Shown: positions 16,737 through 25,642, numbered from the stretch's first letter. The stretch: 64,000 nt of DNA from Skermanella aerolata KACC 11604 (GCF_000936425.1 NZ_AVFK01000003.1:124001-188000); one strand, 5' to 3'. The notes: generated by a model from the sequence alone, not told the origin. Translations and numbers: made by a program.

Positions 16737-17079
16737 GCTCTTGCGATCCCAGACACAGTTATGGCTTAGCGGTTTTGCTATGGTGGAGAGAAATTTTATT
16801 TTTATTCAGTGAATAAAAAATACTCAGGACTGGGATGTATCGATTAATCGGCTATGTAGCTAAGATGAACAAGAGAGAAATAATTTATTGTCGTAATCAT
16901 CGACCATCGGAAAATGACGTTAATGGCTGCTGACGATTGGCCGAATTCTGGCCAGGACGATAACCTTGCCAGGTGTCATCGTCCAGACAAGGCGATGGCG
17001 ATTGCCATCCTACCGCCAAAAGAGCGCAATGGGAATTCTAGAATTAAGCCTGAATTCGGTTTAATCCGCGTCCTGATCC
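16737..17079. promoter_or_regulatory. Intergenic region with a 21-bp perfect palindrome (kinase/PYP promoter side)
   Basis: No gene is seen in these 343 bases, which are AT-rich. At 16799-16819 the arms TTTTTATTCA and TGAATAAAAA flank a single G, a perfect palindrome 63 bp upstream of the kinase start. CGATTAATCG (16841-16850) is a second short palindrome. GGACGAT/ATCGTCC arms lie near 16956-16984. These are candidates for regulator binding in front of the kinase-PYP operon; the regulator is unknown. Confidence 0.4.
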
Positions 17080-17820
17080 TCAGCCGGTGCGGTCGGCCCG
17101 CCGTTCGAGCGCTTCGCGGTAGCGGTCGCGCGTATAGGCGACCAGATCGGCCAGAGCGGCGGCGCCGGTTTCCGCGTCGCGCGATTCCACCGAATGCAGG
17201 ATGCGTTCGTGGAAGCCGACGATGGCCTGCCGGTCGCGCACCCGGAAGATGATCATGTTGCTGACGGGTTGCAGGGCTTCCACGACGGCATGCATCAGGA
17301 ATTGAAGGAGCGTGTTGCCGCTGGCATCGACCATGGCGCGGTGGAACCGGATGTCGGATGCGCAGAACTCCTCGTCGGTCAGCGCCGCGTTCCGCTGGGC
17401 TTGCAACTCCCGCCGCATCGCGTCCAGATGCTCGTCCGTCCGGTTCGAGGCCGCGAGCCGGCAGCATACCACCTCGAGTTCGAGCCGGGCCGTCGCCATC
17501 GCGTCCAGACTGATGTCGCCGACGGCGACCATTAGCGTCGCCGCGTTGGCCAGCGACTGCGCCGCCTCTTCCGGGGCCGGGCTGGATACGAAGTTGCCGC
17601 CGGCAGGCCCCCGCCGCGACCGGATCAGGTGCTGCGCCGCCAGCCGCTTCAGGGCTTCGCGCACGGTGGGACGCGAGACCTTGAAGCGCTGCGCAAGCTC
17701 CTCTTCCGTCGGCAGACGCTCGTCCACCTTCAGCCTGCCGTCCATGATCGCCGCCCGCAGGCTTTCCGCGATCTGCTTGGCGGCACTGACCGTCACGACA
17801 CTCTCGAACTCGACCGCCAT
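17080..17820 (-). CDS. FCD-type GntR-family transcriptional regulator
   Basis: The 246-residue product has a winged helix-turn-helix at about residues 12-75 (LPTEEELAQRFKVSRPTVRE) and an FCD ligand-binding domain to about residue 235, with the metal-binding pattern Asp...His (DIRFHRAMVDASGN) and later His residues. FCD regulators usually sense organic acids in the cytosol. It lies on the same strand as, and downstream of, the crotonase and the second GntR gene. The palindrome at 17902-17914, 82 bp upstream of its start, is a plausible autoregulatory site. Confidence 0.87.
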   Translation of the reverse strand: MAVEFESVVTVSAAKQIAESLRAAIMDGRLKVDERLPTEEELAQRFKVSRPTVREALKRLAAQHLIRSRRGPAGGNFVSSPAPEEAAQSLANAATLMVAVGDISLDAMATARLELEVVCCRLAASNRTDEHLDAMRRELQAQRNAALTDEEFCASDIRFHRAMVDASGNTLLQFLMHAVVEALQPVSNMIIFRVRDRQAIVGFHERILHSVESRDAETGAAALADLVAYTRDRYREALERRADRTG

Positions 17821-17901
17821 ACCCGTGCGCTCTCCGCATTCCCTGGGGCGGGGAGTTTAGCACGGTCCGGAGTACGGCGCGTCGTTGAAGTTAAGCCATT
17901 A

Positions 17902-17914
17902 TTTGTCGGACTAA
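17902..17914. promoter_or_regulatory. FCD-GntR-like operator TTnGTCnGACnAA
   Basis: TTTGTCGGACTAA fits the palindrome TTnGTCnGACnAA, close to the GTn(x)AC pattern known for FadR/FCD regulators. It lies between the crotonase stop and the GntR gene at 17820 (minus strand) and is a likely autoregulatory operator. Confidence 0.45.
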
Positions 17915-17936
17915 TATTTTGAGGTTTCGAGCAGTC

Positions 17937-18716
17937 TTACTTCCCTGTCCAGACCGGCGGCCGCTTGTTCAGGAAGGCGTCCATGCCCTCCTGGAAGTCC
18001 TGGCTCATGTAGCAGCTGACGATCAGGTCGTCGCTTTCCTCCGGCGTCATCTTCTCCTGAATGCGCAGCAGCGCTTCCTTGGTCGCGCGCAGGGTCAGCG
18101 GCGCGTGGCTGGCCACCGTGCGGGCGACTTCGCCGGCGCGGCCGAGCAGGTCGGCGCCCTCAGCTATGACTTCCGATACCAGCCCGATCGCTTGCGCCTC
18201 GGGCGCCTCGACCAGACGGGCGGTGAAGATGATGTCCTTGACGCGGGCGGTGCCGATCAGTGCCGACAGCCGGGCATAGTTGGCGACCGACAGGCAGTTG
18301 CCGAGCGTGCGGGCGATCGGGAAGCCGAAGCGGGCGTTGGGAGCTGCGATCCGCAGGTCGCAGACGGCGGCGATGGCGGCGCCGCCTCCCGTGCAGGCGC
18401 CGGCGATGGCGGCGACGGTCGGCACGCGGCATCGCTCCAGGGCGCTCAGCAGGCGGTCGATCCGCGCTTCGTAGGCAAGAGCGTCGTCGGGACCCTTGAA
18501 GGCGCGGAACTGGCCGATATCGGTGCCGGCGGCGAAGGCCTTGTCGCCGGCGCCGGTAATCAGCAGGGCCTTGACCCGATCGTCGGTTTCCACTTCCCGG
18601 CAGATCTCGCCCAGCCGCTCGTACATCGCGAAGGTCATCGCGTTGCGCGCCTGCGGGCGGTTGAAGGTGATGGTGCCGATGCCGTCCTGGACGTCGTAGA
18701 GAAGTTCTTCGGTCAA
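17937..18716 (-). CDS. Enoyl-CoA hydratase/isomerase (crotonase) family protein with atypical active site
   Basis: The 259-residue protein has the crotonase fold. The oxyanion-hole segments are GDKAFAAGTDIGQF (about residues 59-72) and GACTGGGAAIAAVCD (about 106-120). The usual first catalytic Glu (FGxPE) is absent: the protein reads FGFPIARTLGN. The position of the second Glu appears to be Asp (VKDIIFTARL). So it may not be a hydratase; crotonases of this kind include isomerases, thioesterases and other CoA-ester enzymes. Its start overlaps the stop of the GntR gene upstream by 4 bp, placing it in the operon with the FAD/Fe-S dehydrogenase. Confidence 0.8.
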   Translation of the reverse strand: MTEELLYDVQDGIGTITFNRPQARNAMTFAMYERLGEICREVETDDRVKALLITGAGDKAFAAGTDIGQFRAFKGPDDALAYEARIDRLLSALERCRVPTVAAIAGACTGGGAAIAAVCDLRIAAPNARFGFPIARTLGNCLSVANYARLSALIGTARVKDIIFTARLVEAPEAQAIGLVSEVIAEGADLLGRAGEVARTVASHAPLTLRATKEALLRIQEKMTPEESDDLIVSCYMSQDFQEGMDAFLNKRPPVWTGK

Positions 18717-19465
18717 GGGATTCGCTCCATTTCGGATTTCGCGGGCTGGTTTTTCTTTGCCGGGGGCTTCTTCGCCGGGGTTTTGCCGGCTGGGGTTTTC
18801 CTGGCCGTGGCGGCCGGAACCGGCGTCTCGTCGCTCTCGGCGAAGCCCGCTCTCTCGACCTGCTCGGATTTGTTGCGCAGATGGGTCTTCAGGATCGACG
18901 ACAGCATGATGGCGTCGCGGCGCTGGAGCGCGTTCAGGATCGCCTCGTGTTCCGCCATGGCAAGCCGCCAGTGGTCCGGGGGCATCGGCACCACGAAGCG
19001 GGCGCGGCGGATGCGGGCGCTGACGTTCTCGTACAGGTTCATCAGGACGGAGTTATGGGTCGCCCGGACGATCGCCTCGTGGATGGCACGGTTCAGCGGA
19101 TAGTAGCCGGCAAGATTCCGCGCCTCGTAGAACTCCGCCATCCGGTCGTGAAGCGCCTTGATCTCGGCGATTTCGGCATCGGTCGCGTAGTGGCAGGCAA
19201 GCTCTCCCGCCAGCGCCTCCATGCCGCCGCAGACCTCGAAAAGCTCCTCCATGTTCCTGGCGGTCATCTTCGCCACGCGGGCTCCCCGGTTCGGCAGCAG
19301 GACGATATAGCCCTCCGACGCCAGCACCTTCAGCGCTTCCCGCAAGGGAGTGCGCGACACGCCCAGTTCGGCGCAAAGCTCCTTCTCCGGCACCCGCGAC
19401 CCCGGCGGCAGGACGCCGTCGATCAGCTTGTCTCTCAGATGGGCTACGACATCTTCATGGAGCAT
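18713..19465 (-). CDS. FCD-type GntR regulator with lysine-rich C-terminal tail
   Basis: The start at 19465 is chosen because GGAGGAGAACC lies directly upstream; it overlaps the dehydrogenase stop by 11 bp. The 250-residue protein has an N-terminal winged helix (VPEKELCAELGVSRTPLREA), an FCD domain to about residue 210, then a basic tail of KTPA/KKPPA-type repeats (about residues 228-246) that resembles histone-H1-like DNA-binding tails. Such a tail is unusual on GntR proteins. It is the likely regulator of the divergent dehydrogenase and aminotransferase genes through the repeated TTTGAATGCAAAATG sites at 22449 and 22643. Confidence 0.85.
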   Translation of the reverse strand: MLHEDVVAHLRDKLIDGVLPPGSRVPEKELCAELGVSRTPLREALKVLASEGYIVLLPNRGARVAKMTARNMEELFEVCGGMEALAGELACHYATDAEIAEIKALHDRMAEFYEARNLAGYYPLNRAIHEAIVRATHNSVLMNLYENVSARIRRARFVVPMPPDHWRLAMAEHEAILNALQRRDAIMLSSILKTHLRNKSEQVERAGFAESDETPVPAATARKTPAGKTPAKKPPAKKNQPAKSEMERIP

Positions 19466-22400
19466 GGTTCTCCTCCGGCTGTTCCAACGCATCCCGCAGC
19501 AGAATAGCGATATGGACTGCCTGACGTTGCGCTCCATCCTGTATCTGGTGCCGGCAGCTGGTGCCGTCAGCGACGATGACGGTATCGGAACCGGCTTCAC
19601 GCGCCGCCGGCAGCACTCCCAGTTCGCCCATCTTCATCGATACGTCGTAATGCTCCGCCTGATAGCCGAAGGCGCCGGCCATGCCGCAGCAGGTGGACTG
19701 GATGGTCGAGACCTCCAAGCCAGGGATCATCTTCAGCACCCGTTCGGTCGGGGCCAGCGCGCCGAACGCCTTCTGGTGGCAGTGACCGTGCAGCAGCGCC
19801 TTCCTCTGGGGCAGGGCTTTCAGCGGCAGCTTCAGCCTGCCGGCCTCCGCCTCCGCCGCCAGGAACTCCTCCAGCAGCAGGGCGCGTCCAGCCAGTGCCG
19901 TGCTCGCCTCGCCCGGCAAAACCGATTTGAACTCGTCGCGCATCGTCAGCAGGCAGGACGGCTCCAGGCCGACGATGGGAATGCCGCGCTCGACATAGGG
20001 GCCGAGAGCGTCGAGCACGCGGCGCTGTTCGGCCCGCGCCTCGTCCACCAGCCCGGCGGTCAGGAAGGTCCGGCCGCAGCACAGCGGACGTTCGCCCTTG
20101 GGCGGCATCGCGACATGGACCTTGTAGCCGGCGGCCTCCAGCACGGTCAGGGCGGCGCGGGCGTTGTCGGCCTCGAACCATCGGTTGAAGGTATCGACGA
20201 ACAGCACGACCTCGGCCGCCGCCCCGCCCGCAGAATGCGCCTCATCGCGGAAGGGCTTGGCGTGCCACTTCGGCAGCGGCCGCTTGCTGCTGAAGCCGGT
20301 CAGCCGTTCACCCAGCGCCGCCAGGGCTGGGACGCTGTTGCGCAGGTTCATCAGCGCGCCCAGCCGCGCCGCCTTCGGCGCATAGCGCGGCAGCCACGCG
20401 ATCAGGCGCTCCCGCAGGGGCAGCCCGTGGCGCTTGCGGTAGTGGTGCAGGAACTCGATCTTCATGCGCGAGATATCGACGCCGGTCGGGCATTCCCGCT
20501 TGCAGCCCTTGCAGCCGACGCAAAGGTCCAGCGTCTCGTACATCGGTTCCGAGGTGAAGGCGTCGGGGCCGAGCTGCCCGGTGATGGCGAGCCGCAGCGT
20601 ATTGGCCCGTCCGCGCGTGACGTGCTTCTCGTCCGCCGTGGCGCGGTAGGACGGGCACATCACGCTGGCGTCGGACTTCCGGCAGGCGCCGTTGTTGTTG
20701 CACATCTCGACGGCGCCGCTGAAGCCGTTCCAGTCCGACCAGTCGAGCGCGGTTTCGATCGGCAGCGGCGCGTAGCCGGGCTTGTAGCGGAATAGCCGCC
20801 GGTCGTCCATCTTCGGCGCATCCACGATCTTGCCCGGATTGAACATGCCGGACGGATCGAACGCCGTCTTGACCTCCCGGAAGGCCTGGACCACCCGAGA
20901 CCCATACATCGGCTCGTGGAACTCCGAACGCACCAGCCCGTCGCCGTGCTCGCCCGAATGCGAGCCCTTGTATTCCCGCACCAGCGCGAAGGTCTCCTCC
21001 GCGATGGCCCGCATCTTCCTGACGTCCAGGTCGAGCTTCAGGTTCAGCACGGGCCGGACGTGCAGGCATCCTTCGGAGGCATGGGCGTACCATGTCCCCG
21101 TCGTGCCGTGCTTGTGGAACACTTCGGTCAGCCGCTCGGTGTAGTCCGCCAGATGCTCCAGCGGGACGGCGCAGTCCTCGATGAAGGAGACAGGCTTTCC
21201 GGCTGTTTTCATCGACATCATGATGTTCAGTCCGGCCTTCCGTACCTCCCAGATAGCACTCTGGAACGCCGGATCGATCGCCTCGACCACGCTGCCGGGC
21301 AGGCCCAGGTCGTCCATCAGCTCGACCAGCCGCCGCAGGTTGGCTTTCTCGGCATCCAGATCCTCGCCGGAGAACTCGACGAACAGCAGGGCGTCCGGTT
21401 CGCCCCTGACGAACAGGTCCATCGTCGCCCGGAAAAGGGGGATCGCGCGGCCCAGGTCGATCATCGCGCGGTCGGCCAGTTCCACCGCCGCCGGGCGCAA
21501 CGCTACGATATGCTGCGCCGATTCCATCGCCTGCCGGAACGTCGGGAAGTGGCAGATGCCCAGCACCTTGTGGCGGGGCAGGGGTTGCAGGTCGATCTCG
21601 ATCCGCTGGAAGAAGCCCAGCGTCCCCTCCGATCCGACCAGCAGCTTGGCGAGGTTGACCTTGTCCCCGCCCAGCCGCTCGATGTTGTAGCCGCCGACCT
21701 TGCGCTGCACCGTCGGGATACGCGCCGTGATCTCGTCGGCCTCGCGCCGGTACAGGTCCCGCATCCGCCGCAGCAGGTCCTGGTGGCGGGCCGGAAGGTC
21801 GTTCCGCTCGGGATCGACCTCGTCGAAATGGAGGGCGCTGCCGTCGGCAAGGACGGCGTCGATGGCGCGGACGTTGTGGACCATGTTTCCGTAGCGGAGC
21901 GAGCGGGTGCCGCAGCTGTTGTTGCCCGCCATGCCCCCCAGCGTCGCCTGCGCGCTGGTGGAAACATCGACCGGAAAGAACAGGCCATGCGGCTTCAGCC
22001 GCTTGTTCAGCGTGTCGAGCACGAGGCCGGGCTGGACGACTGCGGTGCGTGCTTCCGCGTCGAAGGCGACGAGGCCGTTCAGGTGCCGGGAACAGTCCAT
22101 CACCAGCGCCTCGCCGACGGTCTGTCCGCACTGCGAGGTCCCGCCGCCGCGCGGCAGCACCGGAACGCCGGCGTCCGCTGCGACCTGCAAGGCGATCTCG
22201 ACGTCCTGCTCGTCGCGCGGGATCACCACGCCGATCGGCTCGATCTGGTAGATAGACGCATCGGTGCTGTAGCGCCCGCGCGAGAAGGCGTCGAACAGCA
22301 CGTCGCCCTTCATCTCGCGCCGCAGCCGTTCGGCCAGCGCACTGTCGCCGATCCGCGAAGAGGTCGGGCCGGCTGGCGTGGGACGAGAGTCGAGCGGCAT
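19455..22400 (-). CDS. FAD-binding and Fe-S-binding dehydrogenase (D-lactate/glycolate/2-hydroxyglutarate type)
   Basis: This 981-residue fusion has an N-terminal FAD_binding_4 domain (about residues 55-200, PRGGGTSQCGQ and GGMAGNNSCGTRSLRYGN) and a FAD-oxidase C-terminal domain to about 530. A ferredoxin-like part follows, with CVGCKGCKRECPTG near residue 640. Two CCG domains complete it, with CCGRTFLTAG near 780 and CCGMAGAFG near 920. Such proteins join the GlcD and GlcF functions in one chain, oxidise D-2-hydroxy acids at the membrane face and pass electrons to the quinone pool. The start at 22400 is the first ATG. It is divergent from the aminotransferase gene, with candidate operators between them. 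Confidence 0.88.
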   Translation of the reverse strand: MPLDSRPTPAGPTSSRIGDSALAERLRREMKGDVLFDAFSRGRYSTDASIYQIEPIGVVIPRDEQDVEIALQVAADAGVPVLPRGGGTSQCGQTVGEALVMDCSRHLNGLVAFDAEARTAVVQPGLVLDTLNKRLKPHGLFFPVDVSTSAQATLGGMAGNNSCGTRSLRYGNMVHNVRAIDAVLADGSALHFDEVDPERNDLPARHQDLLRRMRDLYRREADEITARIPTVQRKVGGYNIERLGGDKVNLAKLLVGSEGTLGFFQRIEIDLQPLPRHKVLGICHFPTFRQAMESAQHIVALRPAAVELADRAMIDLGRAIPLFRATMDLFVRGEPDALLFVEFSGEDLDAEKANLRRLVELMDDLGLPGSVVEAIDPAFQSAIWEVRKAGLNIMMSMKTAGKPVSFIEDCAVPLEHLADYTERLTEVFHKHGTTGTWYAHASEGCLHVRPVLNLKLDLDVRKMRAIAEETFALVREYKGSHSGEHGDGLVRSEFHEPMYGSRVVQAFREVKTAFDPSGMFNPGKIVDAPKMDDRRLFRYKPGYAPLPIETALDWSDWNGFSGAVEMCNNNGACRKSDASVMCPSYRATADEKHVTRGRANTLRLAITGQLGPDAFTSEPMYETLDLCVGCKGCKRECPTGVDISRMKIEFLHHYRKRHGLPLRERLIAWLPRYAPKAARLGALMNLRNSVPALAALGERLTGFSSKRPLPKWHAKPFRDEAHSAGGAAAEVVLFVDTFNRWFEADNARAALTVLEAAGYKVHVAMPPKGERPLCCGRTFLTAGLVDEARAEQRRVLDALGPYVERGIPIVGLEPSCLLTMRDEFKSVLPGEASTALAGRALLLEEFLAAEAEAGRLKLPLKALPQRKALLHGHCHQKAFGALAPTERVLKMIPGLEVSTIQSTCCGMAGAFGYQAEHYDVSMKMGELGVLPAAREAGSDTVIVADGTSCRHQIQDGAQRQAVHIAILLRDALEQPEENHAP

Positions 22401-22447
22401 GGCGTTTTCCCCGGAGCGTTATTTGGTTCGTTTCCACCAACATAACG

Positions 22448-22463
22448 ATTTGAATGCAAAATG
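22448..22463. promoter_or_regulatory. GntR-like operator, copy 1 (ATTTGAATGCAAAATG)
   Basis: The half-sites TTTG and CAAAA flank AATG. The same 15 bases, TTTGAATGCAAAATG, recur at 22643-22657. The site lies 48 bp upstream of the dehydrogenase start on the minus strand. It is a candidate site for one of the two FCD-GntR regulators encoded in this cluster. Confidence 0.5.
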
Positions 22464-22626
22464 CCAATGCCCCGAAGATCGGTATCCTGCTTCCGGTTCG
22501 CCTGATCGAACTTAACGCGATCCGCTGTAGCGGAATGGAAGCTGATTAATGCCCACTTATGGCCTAGCCGGATCGTTTCGATCTTGCGGTCGGATCGAAT
22601 TTATCGCGTACCGCGGTCGAACATGG

Positions 22627-22657
22627 TTGCCATAATGGCAATTTTGAATGCAAAATG
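22627..22657. promoter_or_regulatory. Adjacent palindromes: TTGCCATAATGGCAA and GntR-like operator copy 2
   Basis: TTGCCATAATGGCAA (22627-22641) is a perfect 15-bp palindrome. It directly abuts ATTTTGAATGCAAAAT (22641-22656), which has six-base arms and repeats the site at 22448. They lie 73-103 bp upstream of the aminotransferase ATG. The rest of the 329-base divergent region holds no gene. Confidence 0.5.
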
Positions 22658-22729
22658 GTTCATGTACTCCGGATTGGAAACGACAAACCCGTTCCGGATC
22701 AAAGAACGTATATGGGAGGAAACATTAAA

Positions 22730-23923
22730 ATGGCCCATCGCGGCGGACGCCACTTCCTTCAGATTCCGGGTCCGACAAACGTCCCCGACCGCATCCTGCG
22801 GGCGATGGACCGGCCGACCATCGACCATCGCGGGCCGGAATTCCAGAAGCTCGGGCAAGAAGTCCTCGAAGGCATCAAGCCGATCTTCGGCACCACCCAG
22901 CCGGTCATCATCTATCCGGCTTCCGGTACCGGCGCGTGGGAAGCGGCCATCGTCAACACGCTGACGCCCGGCGACAAGGTGCTGATGTTCGAAACAGGGC
23001 ATTTCGCGACCCTCTGGCGCACCCTTGCACAGAAGTTCGGCATCGAAACGGAGTTCGTGCCCGGCGATTGGCGTCACGGCGTCGATGCCGGGGTGGTCGA
23101 AGCCAAGCTGCGTGAGGACCGCGACCACGCCATCAAGGCCGTCATGGTCGTCCATAACGAGACCTCGACCGGCGTCACCAGCCGCGTCCCCCTGGTCCGC
23201 CAGGCCATCGACCGCGCCGGGCACCCGGCCCTGCTGCTGGTCGATACCATCTCGTCGCTCGGCTCGATCGACTACCGGCACGACGAATGGGGCGTCGACG
23301 TCACCGTCGCCGGTTCTCAGAAGGGTCTGATGCTGCCGCCGGGCCTGAGCTTCAACGCGGTATCCGAAAAGGCCATGGCCGCCAGCCGCGACAACCGCAT
23401 GCCGCGTTCCTATTGGGACTGGCAGGACATGCTGAAGCCGAACCAGAACGGCTTCTTCCCCTATACCCCCGCCACCAACCTGCTCTACGGCCTGCGCGAA
23501 GCCGTGGCCATGCTGATGGAAGAGGGGATGACCAACGTCTTCGCACGGCACGACCGCCATGCGGAGGCGACCCGCCGCGCCGTGCGTGCCTGGGGCCTGG
23601 AAATCCTGTGTGCCGAGCCGGCCGAGTATTCCAGCGCCCTGACCGCCGTGATGGTCCCCAATGGCCACAACGCCGACGAGCTGCGCCGCGTCATCCTGGA
23701 CCGTTTCGACATGTCGCTGGGCGCCGGCCTCGCCAAGCTGGCCGGCAAGGTCTTCCGCATCGGCCACCTCGGCGATTTCAACGACCTGTCGCTGGCCGGC
23801 ACCTTGGCCGGCGTGGAGATGGGGCTGAGCGTCGCCGGCATTCCGCACCGCTCCGGCGGCCTCGACGCCGCCATGCGCTATCTGGAAGGCAATGGCGGGG
23901 AAGTAAAGAAAGCTGCGGAGTAA
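22730..23923 (+). CDS. Class V aminotransferase, serine-glyoxylate type
   Basis: The ATG at 22730 is chosen for GGGAGGA 9 bases upstream. The 397-residue protein has LQIPGPTNVPDRILRAMDRP at the N-terminus, the typical opening of serine-glyoxylate/alanine-glyoxylate aminotransferases. It also has YPASGTGAWEAA and the PLP-binding Lys198 in VAGSQKGLMLPPGL. Family members transfer amino groups between L-serine, aspartate or alanine and glyoxylate in the cytosol. A TRAP transporter and CoA-transferase follow on the same strand, so it probably processes an imported 2-oxo/amino acid or supplies glyoxylate. The substrate is not deducible from sequence alone. Confidence 0.86.
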   Translation: MAHRGGRHFLQIPGPTNVPDRILRAMDRPTIDHRGPEFQKLGQEVLEGIKPIFGTTQPVIIYPASGTGAWEAAIVNTLTPGDKVLMFETGHFATLWRTLAQKFGIETEFVPGDWRHGVDAGVVEAKLREDRDHAIKAVMVVHNETSTGVTSRVPLVRQAIDRAGHPALLLVDTISSLGSIDYRHDEWGVDVTVAGSQKGLMLPPGLSFNAVSEKAMAASRDNRMPRSYWDWQDMLKPNQNGFFPYTPATNLLYGLREAVAMLMEEGMTNVFARHDRHAEATRRAVRAWGLEILCAEPAEYSSALTAVMVPNGHNADELRRVILDRFDMSLGAGLAKLAGKVFRIGHLGDFNDLSLAGTLAGVEMGLSVAGIPHRSGGLDAAMRYLEGNGGEVKKAAE

Positions 23924-23975
23924 ACGGCGGCCCCGCCGCCGCATCCTCAAATAAAAACCCCAGGGAGGAAATGAG

Positions 23976-24962
23976 ATGTCCTTTAACCGCAAGCTGCTGG
24001 CTTCAGTGCTGTTCGCCGGCTCTCTCTTCGCCAGCGCCGCCTCGGCGCAGACCGAGATCAAGCTCGGCCATGTCGGCGAGCCCGGATCGCTGCTCGCGCT
24101 CTCGGCGGAGGAGTTCGCCCGCCGGGTCAACGAAAAGGTGGGCGGCCAGGCCAAGATCGTGGTGTTCGGCTCCAGCCAGCTCGGCGGCGATTCCGAACTG
24201 CTGAAGAAGCTGAAGCTCGGCACCGTCGATCTGGCACTGCCCTCGACCGTCATGTCGTCGGAAGTGCCGCTCTTCGGCTTGTTCGAACTGCCCTATCTGG
24301 TCAAGGACCGCGCCCACATGGCCCGCCTCCGCGACGAGATCGTCATGCCGGTCATGGCTCCGGCGGCGGAGAAGGACGGCTTCAAGATCCTAGGCATCTG
24401 GGAGAACGGCTTCCGGCAGATCACCAACAGCAAGCGTCCGATCGAAAAGCCGACGGACCTCCAGGGCATCAAGCTGCGCGTCCCCAGCGGTGTCTGGCGC
24501 GTGAAGATGTTCCAGTCCTACGGCGCCAACCCTAGCCCGATGGCCTTCTCCGAAGTGTTCGTGGCGCTCCAGACCGGCGTGATGGACGGGCAGGAAAACC
24601 CGCTGGCTCAGATCTACCCGTCGCGCTTCTACGAAGTGCAGAAATTCCTGTCGATGACCAACCACGTCTACACGCCGGCCTATCTGACCGCCGGACGGAG
24701 CTGGAAGAAGTACAGCCCCGAAATCCAGAAGGCGCTGACCGACGCGGCGGTGGAAACCCAGCCCGTCGTCTACGAAATCGCCGCCAAGATGGACGAGGAC
24801 TTCCTGCAGAAGCTCAAGGACGGCGGCATGCAGGTAAACCAGGTCGATCAGAGCGTTTTCGTGACCGCCAGCGAGGGCATCTACAAGGACTTCTCCGCCC
24901 AAGTGCCGGAAGCCAAGGATCTGATCCAGAAGGCGCAGGAACTCGCCAAATCCGGTTCCTGA
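23976..24962 (+). CDS. dctP: TRAP transporter solute-binding protein (DctP family)
   Basis: The 328-residue product has a Sec signal peptide ending at about residue 24 (SAASA-Q). It then has the DctP signature, including FGSSQLGGDSELLKKLKLG and GIKLRVPSGVWRVKMFQSYG, where Arg binds the substrate carboxylate, and QTGVMDGQENPLAQI. It captures a carboxylic acid in the periplasm for the DctQM genes that follow. GGGAGGAAATGAG precedes the ATG. It is the second gene of the operon after the aminotransferase. Confidence 0.92.
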   Translation: MSFNRKLLASVLFAGSLFASAASAQTEIKLGHVGEPGSLLALSAEEFARRVNEKVGGQAKIVVFGSSQLGGDSELLKKLKLGTVDLALPSTVMSSEVPLFGLFELPYLVKDRAHMARLRDEIVMPVMAPAAEKDGFKILGIWENGFRQITNSKRPIEKPTDLQGIKLRVPSGVWRVKMFQSYGANPSPMAFSEVFVALQTGVMDGQENPLAQIYPSRFYEVQKFLSMTNHVYTPAYLTAGRSWKKYSPEIQKALTDAAVETQPVVYEIAAKMDEDFLQKLKDGGMQVNQVDQSVFVTASEGIYKDFSAQVPEAKDLIQKAQELAKSGS

Positions 24963-25039
24963 TCGCTCGTAGCATCGCGGCCGTCCCGACTTGAGGGATG
25001 GCCGCCCGGCTTCTCCGCCATCCCCAAAGGAGCGTTTCC

Positions 25040-25642
25040 TTGTCCGTGCTCCCAATGCTGCGCAACGGCTTCGGCCGGGTGCTCGAGGCTATCGTCGTCT
25101 TTCTCGTCGTAGCGCTCACCGTCATCATCATCGCGGGCTTCGTCTTCCGGAGTTTCGGCAGTTCGCTGGTCTGGTACGACGAGGTCGCGTCGATCGGTCT
25201 CGCGTGGCTGACCTATTACGGTTCGGCCCTGGCGGCCCTGCGCGGCGCCCATATCGGCTTTCCCGGCATCGTCAACGCCATGCCGCCGCGCCTGCGGCTG
25301 GCGGTGGCCCTGTTCGGCGAGGCCTGCGTCTTCCTGTTCTTCATCGTCCTGACCTATACCGGCATGGAAGTGCTGATGATCCTGGAAGGCGACACCCTGG
25401 TCAGCCTGCCCAGCATTCCGCTCCAGCTTACCCAGTCGGTGATCCCGATCGGCGCCGTCCTGTTCATGATCGCGGAACTGCTGCGCCTGCCCGACGTCAT
25501 CAAGTCGGCGCTCGGCGACGGCTTCGTCGATCACGAACTTGAAGAAGCTCTCCCCGGCATCGAGGCGCCGCCCGTCCACACCGGAGCTCAGGGCGCCGCC
25601 GCAGCCGGCAGCCCCGTTCTTGAGGGAGGTCCGCGCCGATGA
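25040..25642 (+). CDS. dctQ: TRAP transporter small permease (DctQ family)
   Basis: A TTG start at 25040 is chosen because AAAGGAG lies 7 bases upstream; the open frame begins earlier (24998) without a ribosome site. The 200-residue protein has four predicted membrane helices: about 15-37, 50-70, 88-110 and 130-150. It includes the DctQ motif WYDEVASIGLAWLTYYGSA and a charged C-terminal tail of about 40 residues. It partners the large permease, whose ATG overlaps its stop by 4 bp. Confidence 0.86.
   Translation: MSVLPMLRNGFGRVLEAIVVFLVVALTVIIIAGFVFRSFGSSLVWYDEVASIGLAWLTYYGSALAALRGAHIGFPGIVNAMPPRLRLAVALFGEACVFLFFIVLTYTGMEVLMILEGDTLVSLPSIPLQLTQSVIPIGAVLFMIAELLRLPDVIKSALGDGFVDHELEEALPGIEAPPVHTGAQGAAAAGSPVLEGGPRR

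Noticed and set aside
20308-22467. Second long minus-strand frame overlapping the FAD/Fe-S dehydrogenase
   Set aside because: It is an alternate frame of the same gene. Only the 981-residue frame carries the FAD and Fe-S motifs.
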